A stretch of DNA of 64,000 nt, from the NCBI RefSeq assembly GCF_026625985.1, contig NZ_CP113116.1, forward strand, positions 1,054,001 through 1,118,000, read 5' to 3'. The DNA is from Mycobacterium sp. Aquia_213. Lineage in GTDB: Bacteria; Actinomycetota; Actinomycetes; Mycobacteriales; Mycobacteriaceae. The position numbers and the translations under genes are program-made. Each line of letters opens with the position of its first letter. Positions within the stretch are counted from its first letter, which is position 1. The notes below the pieces were generated by a model that was not told the DNA's origin, made no database searches, and saw nothing but the letters and a program-made list of their open reading frames with translations. Below are positions 1 through 8,457 of this stretch, piece by piece.

Positions 1-211
1 AACGATCGGAGATGCCCGAGCGGGCAAGGTCGTCGAAGTAGACGGCCTGATGGGCGCGGTGAAAGTTGCCCGCACCGATGTGGACGACACCACGCTGAAG
101 AGCCGACCTGTCGTAGGTGGGCACATCAACTCGCTGCGAATGCAGTGGGAGTGTCGCGTCGGTCAGGGGGACGCCGCCTTTTGGACGCCAAGGGGGAATG
201 ACATCAAACAT
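1..211 (-). CDS. Mannitol 2-dehydrogenase family protein, N-terminal part
   Basis: The first 70 residues of a minus-strand gene that runs off the left edge. The reading frame contains VVHIGAGNFHRAHQAVYFDD, the N-terminal Rossmann signature of the long-chain mannitol/fructuronate dehydrogenase family, which oxidises polyols to ketoses with NAD(P). The ATG at 211 is preceded by ACAGGA, a plausible ribosome binding site. It is divergent from ligD with 130 bp between them. In M. tuberculosis the divergent neighbour of ligD is ku, so the neighbour here differs. Substrate cannot be told from the fragment. The family call is firm because the motif is long and specific. Confidence 0.85.
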   Translation of the reverse strand, partial: MFDVIPPWRPKGGVPLTDATLPLHSQRVDVPTYDRSALQRGVVHIGAGNFHRAHQAVYFDDLARSGISDR

Positions 212-341
212 TTCCTGTCTGTGCCCACGGATGGTCGCCGGTCTAACACGTCCGTGGGTCATGTCACACACAAAGGGATCGCTAAGGGCGATAATCGGTG
301 GTCAAAGCAGTTAACAAGCCTGAAACGCGTAGGTTGACACC

Positions 342-2600
342 ATGGCACCGCGGGTGACGCTGACCAACCCCGACAAGGTGCTTTATCCTGTGACCGGCAC
401 CACTAAGTCCGACATCTTCGGCTACTACACCGCTATCGCGGAGGTGATGGTCCCGCACATCGCCGGGCGTGCGGCTACCCGCAAGCGTTGGCCGAATGGC
501 GTTGAGCAGTCTTCGTTTTTCGAGAAGCAACTGGCGTCCTCGGCGCCGGACTGGTTGCCCCGCGCCAGTATTGCCCACCGGTCCGGGACGACGACGTATC
601 CGATCATCGACAGCGCCGACGGGCTGGCCTGGATCGCGCAGCAGGCGGCGCTGGAGGTACACGTGCCGCAATGGCGGTTCGTCGCGCAATGGACCCGCAG
701 TAAAGCCGAAGAACTCAAGCCCGGGCCCGCAACGAGATTGGTGTTCGACCTCGACCCGGGCGAGGGCGTCACGATGGCGCAGCTGGCCGAAGTGGCCCGC
801 GCGGTGCGTGACCTGATCGCCGATATCGGGCTGACCACCTTTCCGCTCACCAGCGGCAGCAAGGGGCTGCATCTCTACGCGCCGCTGGCGGAGCCGGTGA
901 GTAGTAATGGCGCCACCGTGCTGGCGAAACACATTGCACAGCAACTGGAAACGTCGATGCCCAAGTTGGTCACCGCGACGATGACCAAGAGCCTGCGGGC
1001 CGGCAAGGTGTTCCTGGACTGGAGCCAGAACAGCGGATCGAAGACCACGATCGCGCCCTACTCGCTGCGCGGGCGGGAGTACCCAACCGTCGCAGCGCCC
1101 CGGAGCTGGGAAGAACTCGACGACCCGGCGCTGACTCAGCTGCGCTACGACGAGGTGCTGGACCGGGTGGCCCGCGACGGCGATCTGCTGGCGCCACTCG
1201 ACGCCGACGCGCCCGTTGCGGATCGGCTGACCCAGTACCGCAGCATGCGCGACGCGGCCAAGACGCCCGAACCCGTTCCCCACACTAAACCCGCTGCGGG
1301 CCAAGGAAATACGTTTGTCATCCAGGAGCATCACGCACGCCGGTTGCATTATGACTTCCGGCTGGAACGAGACGGCGTACTGGTGTCGTGGGCGGTGCCG
1401 AAAAACCTGCCCGAGACCACCTCGGTGAACCATCTTGCGGTGCACACCGAAGACCATCCACTCGAATACGGCACGTTCGAGGGCGACATTCCCAAGGGGG
1501 AATACGGTGCCGGCAAGGTGGTCATCTGGGATTCCGGAACTTACGACGTCGAGAAGTTCCGTGACGACGAGGTGATCGTCAATCTGCACGGCAGCCGAAT
1601 TTCCGGACGCTACGCGCTGATTCGAACCAACGGTGACCAATGGCTGGCGCATCGGATGAAGGACCAGCAAGTCTTCGAGTTCGACGAGCTCGCTCCGATG
1701 CTCGCCACGCACGGTTCGGTGGCGGCCCTCAAGTCCGGTCAGTGGGCGTTCGAGGGGAAGTGGGACGGCTACCGGCTGCTGATCGAGGCGGATCGCGGCA
1801 GTGTACGGGCGCGGTCCAGAAGCGGTCGTGACGTCACCAAGGAGTATCCGCAATTAGGTTCGCTGGCGGCAGATCTGGCCGATCACCATGTGGTGCTCGA
1901 CGGAGAGATCGTGGCGTTGGACAAGTCCGGCGTGCCCAGCTTCAACGAGATGCAGAACCGCAACCGCGCCACCCGCATCGAGTTCTGGGCGTTCGACCTG
2001 GTTTACCTGGACGGTCGCTCGCTGCTGCGGGCGAAGTATTCCGACCGTCGTAAACTCCTCGAAACCCTGGGCAGTGCAAGCGGTCTCATCGTTCCAGAGC
2101 TGGTGCCCGGCGAGGACGGCGCGGCGGCCCTCGAGCATTCCCGTGCACACGGCTGGGAGGGCGTGGTTGCCAAGAAGCGCGACTCCACCTATCAGCCGGG
2201 CCGGCGCTCGGTGTCCTGGGTCAAGGACAAGCATTGGAGCACACAGGAAGTCGTCATCGGCGGCTGGAAGGCCGGAGAAGGTGGGCGCACCAGTGGCATC
2301 GGCTCGCTGATGGTGGGGATTCCCGGCAGCGGCGGCCTGCATTTCGTCGGCAGGGTCGGCACCGGCTTCACCGAGCGCGACTTGGCCAACCTGAAAAAGA
2401 CACTGGCCCCGCTGCACACCGACGAATCCCCGTTCGACGCCCGGCTGCCCACCCGCGATGCCAAGGGTGTGACGTTCGTCGAGCCGGTTCTGGTCGGCGA
2501 GGTGCGCTACAGCGAGTGGACCCCGGATGATCGTTTGCGCCAACCGAGTTGGCGTGGACTACGGCCGGACAAGAAACCAAGTGAGGTGGTGCGCGAATGA
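342..2600 (+). CDS. ligD: Multifunctional NHEJ ligase LigD (polymerase, phosphoesterase, ATP-dependent ligase)
   Basis: Bacterial non-homologous end-joining enzyme of 752 aa, close to the usual mycobacterial length. Three domains run in the mycobacterial order. The primase-like polymerase domain (about 1-290) has catalytic VFDLD with Asp136 and Asp138. The phosphoesterase domain (about 320-430) begins FVIQEHHARRLHYDF. The ligase domain (about 450-752) has the adenylated lysine Lys473 in EGKWDG. It fills, trims and seals double-strand breaks, normally recruited by Ku, whose gene is not beside it here. The stop codon overlaps the next start by ATGA, so the two are probably cotranslated. No damage to any domain is seen. 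Confidence 0.97.
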   Translation: MAPRVTLTNPDKVLYPVTGTTKSDIFGYYTAIAEVMVPHIAGRAATRKRWPNGVEQSSFFEKQLASSAPDWLPRASIAHRSGTTTYPIIDSADGLAWIAQQAALEVHVPQWRFVAQWTRSKAEELKPGPATRLVFDLDPGEGVTMAQLAEVARAVRDLIADIGLTTFPLTSGSKGLHLYAPLAEPVSSNGATVLAKHIAQQLETSMPKLVTATMTKSLRAGKVFLDWSQNSGSKTTIAPYSLRGREYPTVAAPRSWEELDDPALTQLRYDEVLDRVARDGDLLAPLDADAPVADRLTQYRSMRDAAKTPEPVPHTKPAAGQGNTFVIQEHHARRLHYDFRLERDGVLVSWAVPKNLPETTSVNHLAVHTEDHPLEYGTFEGDIPKGEYGAGKVVIWDSGTYDVEKFRDDEVIVNLHGSRISGRYALIRTNGDQWLAHRMKDQQVFEFDELAPMLATHGSVAALKSGQWAFEGKWDGYRLLIEADRGSVRARSRSGRDVTKEYPQLGSLAADLADHHVVLDGEIVALDKSGVPSFNEMQNRNRATRIEFWAFDLVYLDGRSLLRAKYSDRRKLLETLGSASGLIVPELVPGEDGAAALEHSRAHGWEGVVAKKRDSTYQPGRRSVSWVKDKHWSTQEVVIGGWKAGEGGRTSGIGSLMVGIPGSGGLHFVGRVGTGFTERDLANLKKTLAPLHTDESPFDARLPTRDAKGVTFVEPVLVGEVRYSEWTPDDRLRQPSWRGLRPDKKPSEVVRE

Positions 2601-4531
2601 AGTGGGTGACCTTTCGAGGTGCTGGCGGCGAGCGGACCGGGGTGCTCTCCGGCGACGTGATCCACCCGATGCCACCGGGTGTGACACTGCTCGACCTGGT
2701 CGGGCGCGGCGCCGAGGGATTGCGCCAAGCCGGTTCGGAGGCAAGCCGTTTCGATCCGATACGTCTGGATGACGTGACGCTGATGGCGCCGATCCCGCGG
2801 CCGCCGTCGATCCGGGATTCGCTGTGCTTCCTGGACCACATGCGCAATTGTCAGGCGGCCGTGGGCGCCGGGCGGGTACTCAGCGATACCTGGTATCGCA
2901 TCCCGGCGTTCTACTTCGCTTGTCCGGCAACCGTTCTCGGGCCCTATGACGATGCGCCAATGGCGCCCGGAAGTGCTTGGCAGGACTTCGAATTGGAGAT
3001 TGCCGCGGTCATCGGAACCCGCGGCAAAGACCTCACGGTCGAGCAGGCCGAAGGGGCCATCATCGGCTACACCATCTTCAACGACTGGTCGGCGCGGGAC
3101 CTGCAGCAGCTGGAAACCCAACTGGCGATCGGGCAGGGCAAGGGCAAAGACAGCGGAGTCACGCTGGGCCCCTACCTGGTGACACCCGATGAGCTCGAGC
3201 AGTATCGCCGCGACGGCAAGCTCGACCTGCAGGTGACCGCGTTGGTGAACGATCACGTGATCGGGTCGGGCTCGACCGCCCAAATGGATTGGAGCTTCGG
3301 CGAAGTCATCTCCTACGTCTCGCGCGGGGTGCAGCTCACGCCCGGTGACGTCGTCGGCTCCGGCACGGTGCCCACCTGCACGCTGGTCGAGCACCTCAGC
3401 ATGACGGAACTGGAGTCGTTCCCCGGATGGCTGCGCGACGGTGACGTCGTCACGTTGCGGGTGCAGGGTCTGGGGGAGACCCGGCAAACCGTTCGCGCGA
3501 GCAGTCCGCCGCACCGGCTGGCGCCCCGGCCCAATCCGGAGGCCGCGCCCGCGCCGAACCGGGTCAATCGGGCACCCGCGCTCGTGCCCTACACCCGCGG
3601 GCTGCACGAGGTCGGTGATCGGGTGTGGGCGTGGACGTTGCCGGACGGCGGCTATGGCTGGAGCAATGCCGGTCTGGTCAGCGGCGATGGCGCCTCGCTC
3701 CTGGTCGACACCTTGTTCGACCTGGCGCTGACCCGCGAAATGCTCACCGCGATGGGATCGATCACCGGACGCGCGCCGATCACCGACGCGTTGATCACCC
3801 ACTCCAACGGCGACCACACCCACGGCAACCAACTGCTCGACGCGTCGGTGCGCATCATCGCCGCGCAGGGCACGGCCGACGAGATCGAGCACGGGATGGC
3901 GCCCGAAATGCTGGCCATGGTGCAGACCGCCAATCTCGGCCCGGTCGCAACGCCGTATACGCGAGACCGGTTCGGGCCCTTCGACTTCAGTGGCATCGAG
4001 GTGCGCAACGCCGACCAGACGTTCGACCGTGACCTGACCATCGAGGTCGGCGGGCGCCGGATCGAGCTGCTGAACCTGGGTCCCGCGCACACCGCCGCGG
4101 ACTCGGTGGTGCACGTGCCCGACGCGGGGGTGCTGTTCGGCGGCGACCTGCTGTTCATCGGCTGCACCCCGATCGTGTGGGCGGGCCCGATCGCCAACTG
4201 GGTCGCCGCCTGCGATGCGATGCTCGCGCTGGACGCGCCGACGGTGGTACCCGGGCACGGTCCGATTACCGATCCGGACGGGATCCGTTCGGTGCGTGGC
4301 TATCTCGTGCACGTTGCCGAGCAAGCCAAGGCCGCCTATGACAAGGGGCTGTCGTGGGCCGAGGCCGCCGACACCATCGACCTCGGCGAGTACGCCACCT
4401 GGCTGGACGCCGAGCGGGTGGTAGTCAACGTCTATCAGCGCTACCGCGAACTCGACCCGGACACACCGCAATTGGAGACCATGGCGTTGCTGGTGATGCA
4501 GGCCGAGTGGCTGGCCAAACGCTCGTCCTAG
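2597..4531 (+). CDS. Fumarylacetoacetate hydrolase / metallo-beta-lactamase fold fusion (Rv0939-like)
   Basis: A 644-aa two-domain protein. Residues about 1-300 are a fumarylacetoacetate hydrolase-type domain (FNDWSARDLQ, LGPYLVTPDEL, GDVVGSGTVPTCTL), the fold of 2-hydroxyhepta-2,4-dienedioate isomerases and acylpyruvate hydrolases. Residues about 320-644 are a metallo-beta-lactamase fold (GDHTHGNQ, GGDLLF, VVPGHGPI). The metal motif reads H402-S-N404-G-D406-H407, so Asn stands where the second His of HxHxDH usually is. M. tuberculosis Rv0939 has the same length and arrangement as I recall it. It starts inside the ligD stop codon. The substrate is unknown; an aromatic or dicarboxylate breakdown role is only inferred from the first domain. 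Confidence 0.9.
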   Translation: MKWVTFRGAGGERTGVLSGDVIHPMPPGVTLLDLVGRGAEGLRQAGSEASRFDPIRLDDVTLMAPIPRPPSIRDSLCFLDHMRNCQAAVGAGRVLSDTWYRIPAFYFACPATVLGPYDDAPMAPGSAWQDFELEIAAVIGTRGKDLTVEQAEGAIIGYTIFNDWSARDLQQLETQLAIGQGKGKDSGVTLGPYLVTPDELEQYRRDGKLDLQVTALVNDHVIGSGSTAQMDWSFGEVISYVSRGVQLTPGDVVGSGTVPTCTLVEHLSMTELESFPGWLRDGDVVTLRVQGLGETRQTVRASSPPHRLAPRPNPEAAPAPNRVNRAPALVPYTRGLHEVGDRVWAWTLPDGGYGWSNAGLVSGDGASLLVDTLFDLALTREMLTAMGSITGRAPITDALITHSNGDHTHGNQLLDASVRIIAAQGTADEIEHGMAPEMLAMVQTANLGPVATPYTRDRFGPFDFSGIEVRNADQTFDRDLTIEVGGRRIELLNLGPAHTAADSVVHVPDAGVLFGGDLLFIGCTPIVWAGPIANWVAACDAMLALDAPTVVPGHGPITDPDGIRSVRGYLVHVAEQAKAAYDKGLSWAEAADTIDLGEYATWLDAERVVVNVYQRYRELDPDTPQLETMALLVMQAEWLAKRSS

Positions 4532-4594
4532 CCGCGAAACTGTAATTGGCAACGCGTTTCTCAAGATCAACCGTCGGTAGTTACAGCCTCGCGG
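4532..4594. terminator. Possible bidirectional terminator between convergent genes
   Basis: Interrupted inverted repeat: CCGCGA-aa-CTGTAA (4532-4545) pairs with TTACAG-cc-TCGCGG (4581-4594) around a 35-base loop. It begins just after the FAH/MBL stop and ends before the methyltransferase stop. Position and symmetry suit a shared terminator. There is no clear T-tract. Confidence 0.45.
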
Positions 4595-4607
4595 CCTAAA
4601 GCGCAGG

Positions 4608-5525
4608 CTAAAGCGCGGCGGTGACAAAGCCGACGTTGGCGGCCGGACCGTGCTGCCGATGGGCGGCCGGTAGGTCCGGCAGGCCGGCGGCGGTGAAGAG
4701 TTCGGCGAGCGTGAACCTGTTCACGTCCCAGCCGCGGGCGTCCAGATATGCGGCGACATCGGTGTGTTCCCCGGGGTAGATCAACTCGGCGTAATCCAAT
4801 TCGAATCCGTGCCGGCCCAAGCTGTCGGTGATCTTTTGCGCCTGCTCGTGGGAGTCTTCCGCGGATCCGATGACCGATCCATAGTCGGCGGCCAGCCGGC
4901 TACCGTTGGCGCTCAGCGAAATAACGTTGTCCAGCAACCGAACCTCGGCCTGCGGCGGCAGGAAGCCGATGAGCACGCCTTCGGCGAGCCACGCGGTGGG
5001 CTGGGCGGCGTCGAAACCGGCGTCTCTCAGCGCGGCCGGCCAATCTTCGCGAAGGTCGATGCCGACGGTGCGGTGCTCGGTGGTGGGCTTCGCACCGATC
5101 TTGGCCAGCGTGGTGGCCTTGAATTCGACCACTTCCGGCTGGTCGATTTCGTATACGGTCGTGCCCGCCGGCCAGGAAAGCCGGTAGGCGCGGCTGTCCA
5201 GCCCCGCCGCGACGATCACGACCTGCCGTACGCCTCCGTCGGTGACTTGGGCGAAGTAGTCGTCGTAAAACCGTGCGCGGGCACCGAACGTGTCGGTCAT
5301 CCGTGGGATGCCCAGGGCGCTGTCATCGCCGGCGGAGTCGAGTTCGCCGGTGGCCACCCGGTTGAACAGGTCGATGCCGACAGCGCGCACCAGCGGCTCG
5401 GCGAACGGATCGTCGATGACCGGCTGCGGTCGTTTGGTCGCGGCCGCCCGCGCGGCGGCGACCAGGGTGGCGGTGGCGCCCACGCTGCTGGCCAAGTCCC
5501 AGGTGTCGATCTCGCTTCGTGCCAT
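4608..5525 (-). CDS. SAM-dependent methyltransferase, mycobacterial UPF0677/TIGR00027 family
   Basis: 305 aa. The N-terminus (SEIDTWDLASSVGATATLVAAARA) and the SAM-binding stretch VVIVAAGLDSRAYRL followed by YEIDQPEVVEFK mark the large mycobacterial family related to leucine carboxyl methyltransferases. Such proteins transfer a methyl group from S-adenosylmethionine; substrates are mostly unknown. The gene is divergent from an enoyl-CoA hydratase-like gene with 73 bp between starts. In M. tuberculosis nothing of this kind lies between Rv0939 and Rv0940c as I recall, so this pair looks like a local insertion. The ATG start at 5525 gives a full-length family N-terminus. Confidence 0.9.
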   Translation of the reverse strand: MARSEIDTWDLASSVGATATLVAAARAAATKRPQPVIDDPFAEPLVRAVGIDLFNRVATGELDSAGDDSALGIPRMTDTFGARARFYDDYFAQVTDGGVRQVVIVAAGLDSRAYRLSWPAGTTVYEIDQPEVVEFKATTLAKIGAKPTTEHRTVGIDLREDWPAALRDAGFDAAQPTAWLAEGVLIGFLPPQAEVRLLDNVISLSANGSRLAADYGSVIGSAEDSHEQAQKITDSLGRHGFELDYAELIYPGEHTDVAAYLDARGWDVNRFTLAELFTAAGLPDLPAAHRQHGPAANVGFVTAAL

Positions 5526-5598
5526 GGTTTCTCCCTCGGTATCGACTCAAACACGGTATGCCTCATCGGTAAATAACGACGTCGCATACGGTTTCGAT

Positions 5599-6408
5599 AT
5601 GCCTGCCGTGGAATTGGACACTCTCGAGGACAACATCGCCTGTATCACACTGAACCGCCCGCAGCGTCTCAACGCGATCGACGGGTCGTTGATCGACGGC
5701 GTGGACGCCGCTCTGGACGTGCTCAGCAGCGGCCAGTACCGGGTCGCGATCATCACCGGCGCCGGGCGCGGATTCTGTGCCGGCGCCGATCTGAGCGGCA
5801 CCGGCCAGGCCTGGACCCCGCCGGCCGGCCCGGCCACCCCGCCGTTCAAGGTCAACTACGACGCTCAGGTCCGGCTGGCCAACCTCTACACCCGGATCTA
5901 CGAACTGGACATTCCGGTGATCGCGGCGGTCAACGGCGTCGCCGTCGGCGGTGGCCTGGCGTTCACGCTGGTCAGCGATATCCGGGTGGCATCCGTCCAG
6001 GCGCGGTTCGGTTCGGTATTCATCAAGGCCGGCTTCTCGTCGATGGACATGGGCACCAGTTACCTGCTGCCGAAAATCGTCGGCGCCGGGGTGGCGCGCG
6101 AGCTGATGCTGACCGGGCGCATCATCGACGCCGACGAGGCCTACCGCATCAAGCTGGTGCACGAGGTGGTTGCGCCGGACGATCTGCTGCCGGCGGCATT
6201 GCGCAAGGCCCGCGAGATCGCCGAGAACAACCCTTACGGCGTGTGGCAGACCAAGATTGGCCTCAACGCGGCACTGGACGCGCCCAGTTTGCGGCACGCC
6301 ATCGAGATCGAGAACCGCACTCAGATCCTCAGCGGTTTCACCAACAACCCCGTCGAGGCCGCCAAGGCGCACATGGAGAAGCGGGCTCCCAAATGGGATC
6401 CGCTGTGA
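5599..6408 (+). CDS. Enoyl-CoA hydratase/isomerase (crotonase) family protein
   Basis: The open frame extends to 5290, but homology to the crotonase fold starts at the ATG at 5599 (MPAVELDTLEDNIACITLNR), giving 269 aa; no good ribosome binding site is seen. Family marks are TLNRPQRLNAID, GAGRGFCAGADL (oxyanion hole) and AAVNGVAVGGGLAF. By eye neither glutamate of classical hydratases is at its place: GGGLAF carries no Glu, and the second is replaced within FIKAGFSSMDMGTSYLL. It is therefore more likely an isomerase or hydrolase type than a straight enoyl-CoA hydratase. It converges on the F420 oxidoreductase gene. Confidence 0.87.
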   Translation: MPAVELDTLEDNIACITLNRPQRLNAIDGSLIDGVDAALDVLSSGQYRVAIITGAGRGFCAGADLSGTGQAWTPPAGPATPPFKVNYDAQVRLANLYTRIYELDIPVIAAVNGVAVGGGLAFTLVSDIRVASVQARFGSVFIKAGFSSMDMGTSYLLPKIVGAGVARELMLTGRIIDADEAYRIKLVHEVVAPDDLLPAALRKAREIAENNPYGVWQTKIGLNAALDAPSLRHAIEIENRTQILSGFTNNPVEAAKAHMEKRAPKWDPL

Positions 6409-6462
6409 GGCGTTAGCTTTGGCGGTGAGCCGCTCCCGGCTGCGCCGCACTTGCGACCGCCG

Positions 6463-7329
6463 CTAGATCTTCGCGATCACGTTCTCCGCGAACATCTCGA
6501 GGTTGTGGATCTTGCTGTCCAGCGCCTCGGTGTCCTTGCCCGTGATGTAGGGGATGCGGAAGCCGACGATGACGTCGGTGACGCCCTTGTCCTCGAGCCG
6601 TTTGATGCCGTCGGGGGTGTAGGCGTCCACCGAGATGACGTGGATCTCGAAGGGGCCGGTCTTGCCGGCTTCTTCGCGATACTTCTTGAGCTTGTCGATC
6701 AGCCCGTCGAGTTCTGCCGGGTCGCCGCCACCGTGCATCCAGCCGTCCAGTCGCGCCGCGCGCTTCAGCGCCGCGTCGGCGTGGCCGCCGATCAGTATCG
6801 GGATCGGTTTGGTCGGAGCCGGAGTCATCTTGGTCTTGGGGATGTCGTAGAACTCGCCGTGGAATTCGAAGTAGTCGCCGCTGGTGAGTCCCTGGATGAT
6901 CTCGATGCATTCGTCCATGCGCTTGCCGCGCTTGGCGAACGGGACGCCGAGCAGCTCGTAGTCCTCGGGCCAGGGGCTGGTGCCGACCCCGAAGCCGATG
7001 CGGTTGTCGGTCAGCGCGGCCAGCGAACCGATCTGCTTGGCGACCAGTGCCGGCGGCCGGATGGGCAGCTTGAGGACGAAGAAGTTGAAGTGCAGCTTCG
7101 TCGTCACCGCGCCCAACGCCCCTGTCAGCACGAAGGTTTCGATGAACTCCTTGCCGTCCAGGAATTCCCGATTGCCGTCCGGCGTGTACGGGTACTTGGA
7201 GTCGGATTCGAAGGGATAGGCGATGCTGTCGGCGATCGTCATCGCGTGGTAGCCGGCCGCCTCGGCGGCCTTGGCCAACGGGACGTAGTACCTAAAGTCA
7301 GTCATCGCTTCGGCGTAGGTGAACCGCAC
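6463..7329 (-). CDS. LLM-class F420-dependent oxidoreductase (Rv0940c-like)
   Basis: Luciferase-like monooxygenase fold, 288 aa from the GTG at 7329. An upstream in-frame ATG at 7365 exists, but GTG 7329 is preceded eight bases away by AGGAAGG, gives the expected start MRFTYAEAMTDF, and leaves the operator at 7364-7381 outside the gene. Family marks include IGFGVGTSPWPEDYELLG and PIPILIGGHADAALKRAARL. These enzymes use reduced F420 (some FMN) to reduce or oxidise small substrates; the substrate is not known. A KstR-type palindrome immediately upstream links it to the sterol/cholesterol regulon. Confidence 0.9.
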   Translation of the reverse strand: MRFTYAEAMTDFRYYVPLAKAAEAAGYHAMTIADSIAYPFESDSKYPYTPDGNREFLDGKEFIETFVLTGALGAVTTKLHFNFFVLKLPIRPPALVAKQIGSLAALTDNRIGFGVGTSPWPEDYELLGVPFAKRGKRMDECIEIIQGLTSGDYFEFHGEFYDIPKTKMTPAPTKPIPILIGGHADAALKRAARLDGWMHGGGDPAELDGLIDKLKKYREEAGKTGPFEIHVISVDAYTPDGIKRLEDKGVTDVIVGFRIPYITGKDTEALDSKIHNLEMFAENVIAKI

Positions 7330-7363
7330 GTCATCCGCCTTCCTGTGGGGGCCGTCACACGAC

Positions 7364-7381
7364 ACTAGAACGTGTTCTAGT
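7364..7381. promoter_or_regulatory. KstR-type operator upstream of the F420 oxidoreductase
   Basis: Perfect inverted repeat ACTAGAAC-GT-GTTCTAGT. Its core fits the published KstR consensus TnnAACnnGTTnnA exactly. It lies 35 bp before the GTG start at 7329, where a repressor would block the promoter. The same core occurs at 26404-26417 before the second F420 oxidoreductase gene. Confidence 0.75.
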
Positions 7382-7425
7382 TTGGCTTGCGAGCGGGTCC
7401 CACACAGCGGGAAGAGGCGACCTGA

Positions 7426-8190
7426 CTACAGCTGGTTTTCGGGGCCGATCACGGCCCACACCGTCTTACCCGACGCGGTCGGTGTGCTGCCCCACGCGCG
7501 GGACAGCGCGTCGACGATCGCCAAGCCCGACACGTCGATGCCCTTGTCCGGCGACGGCAGCCGCGTGGCCGCCGAAGTGCTCTCGTCGGATACCGCGATG
7601 GTCGCGGTTTCGCCGTCGGTCTCGATCCGCATCTTCGGGACGCTTCCGGTGTGCTCGAGCACGTTTTCCACGAACACATTGACGACCACCAGCGCGACCG
7701 GGATGAGCCCGGATTGCTTCCACTCGGTTAGCCACTCGCGGACCAGCCGGCGTGATTCGCGCAGGCTGGTCAGGTTCGCGGGCAGCTCGGCATCGGTCCG
7801 CTGGATGGTCTGACGGGTGAGCTTGCCCAGCGCTTTGATGGCCCCTTTTTCGGTCGAGTAGACCGGCATAAAGCGCGTCACCTCGCTGCGGGTGATCGCC
7901 TCGCGGGTGGTGCGATGCGCGCTGACCAGCACAATCGGTACCTTGGTCTGGGTGCCGAGCTGCAGATGGGCACTGATGAAAGCCGACCATGCCGACTCCG
8001 CGGGCACCTTGAGCTCGCTGATGTTGACGATGACGGCCGTCGGCTCTTCCAGCGTGGCCTTTGAGATGCTCTCGCGCAGCGCCCCGGAGTTGCTGGCGTC
8101 AAGCACACCGCCGACGGTCAGGACGGCGATCGAGTCGTCCGTCCGCGTCGCAACGGCCAGCGAGCTCGGCGACTCAGCTATCGCGCTCAC
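7426..8190 (-). CDS. STAS plus RsbW-type ATPase domain regulator (Rv0941c-like)
   Basis: 254 aa. The N-terminal half (about 10-110) has the STAS fold of anti-anti-sigma factors (VLTVGGVLDASNSGALRESI). The C-terminal half (about 150-254) looks like a GHKL/HATPase domain of anti-sigma factors: VALVVVNVFVENVLEH is the N-box helix and the DKGIDVSGLAIVDALS region corresponds to the G-box. Having both halves of a partner-switching pair in one chain suggests an integrated regulator of an alternative sigma factor; the target is not visible here. No phosphatase or sigma gene is adjacent. The ATG at 8190 is followed by a typical soluble N-terminus. Confidence 0.82.
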   Translation of the reverse strand: MSAIAESPSSLAVATRTDDSIAVLTVGGVLDASNSGALRESISKATLEEPTAVIVNISELKVPAESAWSAFISAHLQLGTQTKVPIVLVSAHRTTREAITRSEVTRFMPVYSTEKGAIKALGKLTRQTIQRTDAELPANLTSLRESRRLVREWLTEWKQSGLIPVALVVVNVFVENVLEHTGSVPKMRIETDGETATIAVSDESTSAATRLPSPDKGIDVSGLAIVDALSRAWGSTPTASGKTVWAVIGPENQL

Positions 8191-8457
8191 GCTAGGACTC
8201 CTTTCCGTCTAGGACATTATCCCTGCTTATCGCGCTCCGTGATGCAGCGGTTTGTGGGCGCGTGTCCTAATTGCGGTTAGGGCACACGAATCCTAGCGCG
8301 GTCGGAAAGCAACCGAACGTATCGATCCGGCACTCCATCTCCTGCTCCTCGAATTCCCATCGGGCGAACCAAATGAGGAACCGCCCCCCCGGCGGCAGAG
8401 ACTTCTCACGTTAGTTCAGTGGCATCCAACCCACCAGCCAAGAGAATTACGAAACGG
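8191..8457. promoter_or_regulatory. Intergenic region with an imperfect inverted repeat
   Basis: 267 bp without a gene between two minus-strand genes. It holds CGTGTCCTAA (8261-8270) facing TTAGGGCACACG (8277-8288), a near-palindrome with a two-base bulge. It may be an operator for the STAS gene or a terminator of the upstream flavoenzyme. A C-run at 8382-8390 is otherwise the only notable sequence. Confidence 0.35.

Noticed and set aside
282..1853. 523-aa minus-strand frame over ligD
   Set aside because: Shadow of ligD with no recognisable motif.
2507..4627. 706-aa minus-strand frame over the FAH/MBL gene
   Set aside because: No family features, Arg/Gly/His-rich; the plus strand carries clear domains.
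5290..5598. N-terminal extension of the crotonase gene to 5290
   Set aside because: This part is antisense to the methyltransferase start and Arg/Ser/Ala-rich, unlike the family.
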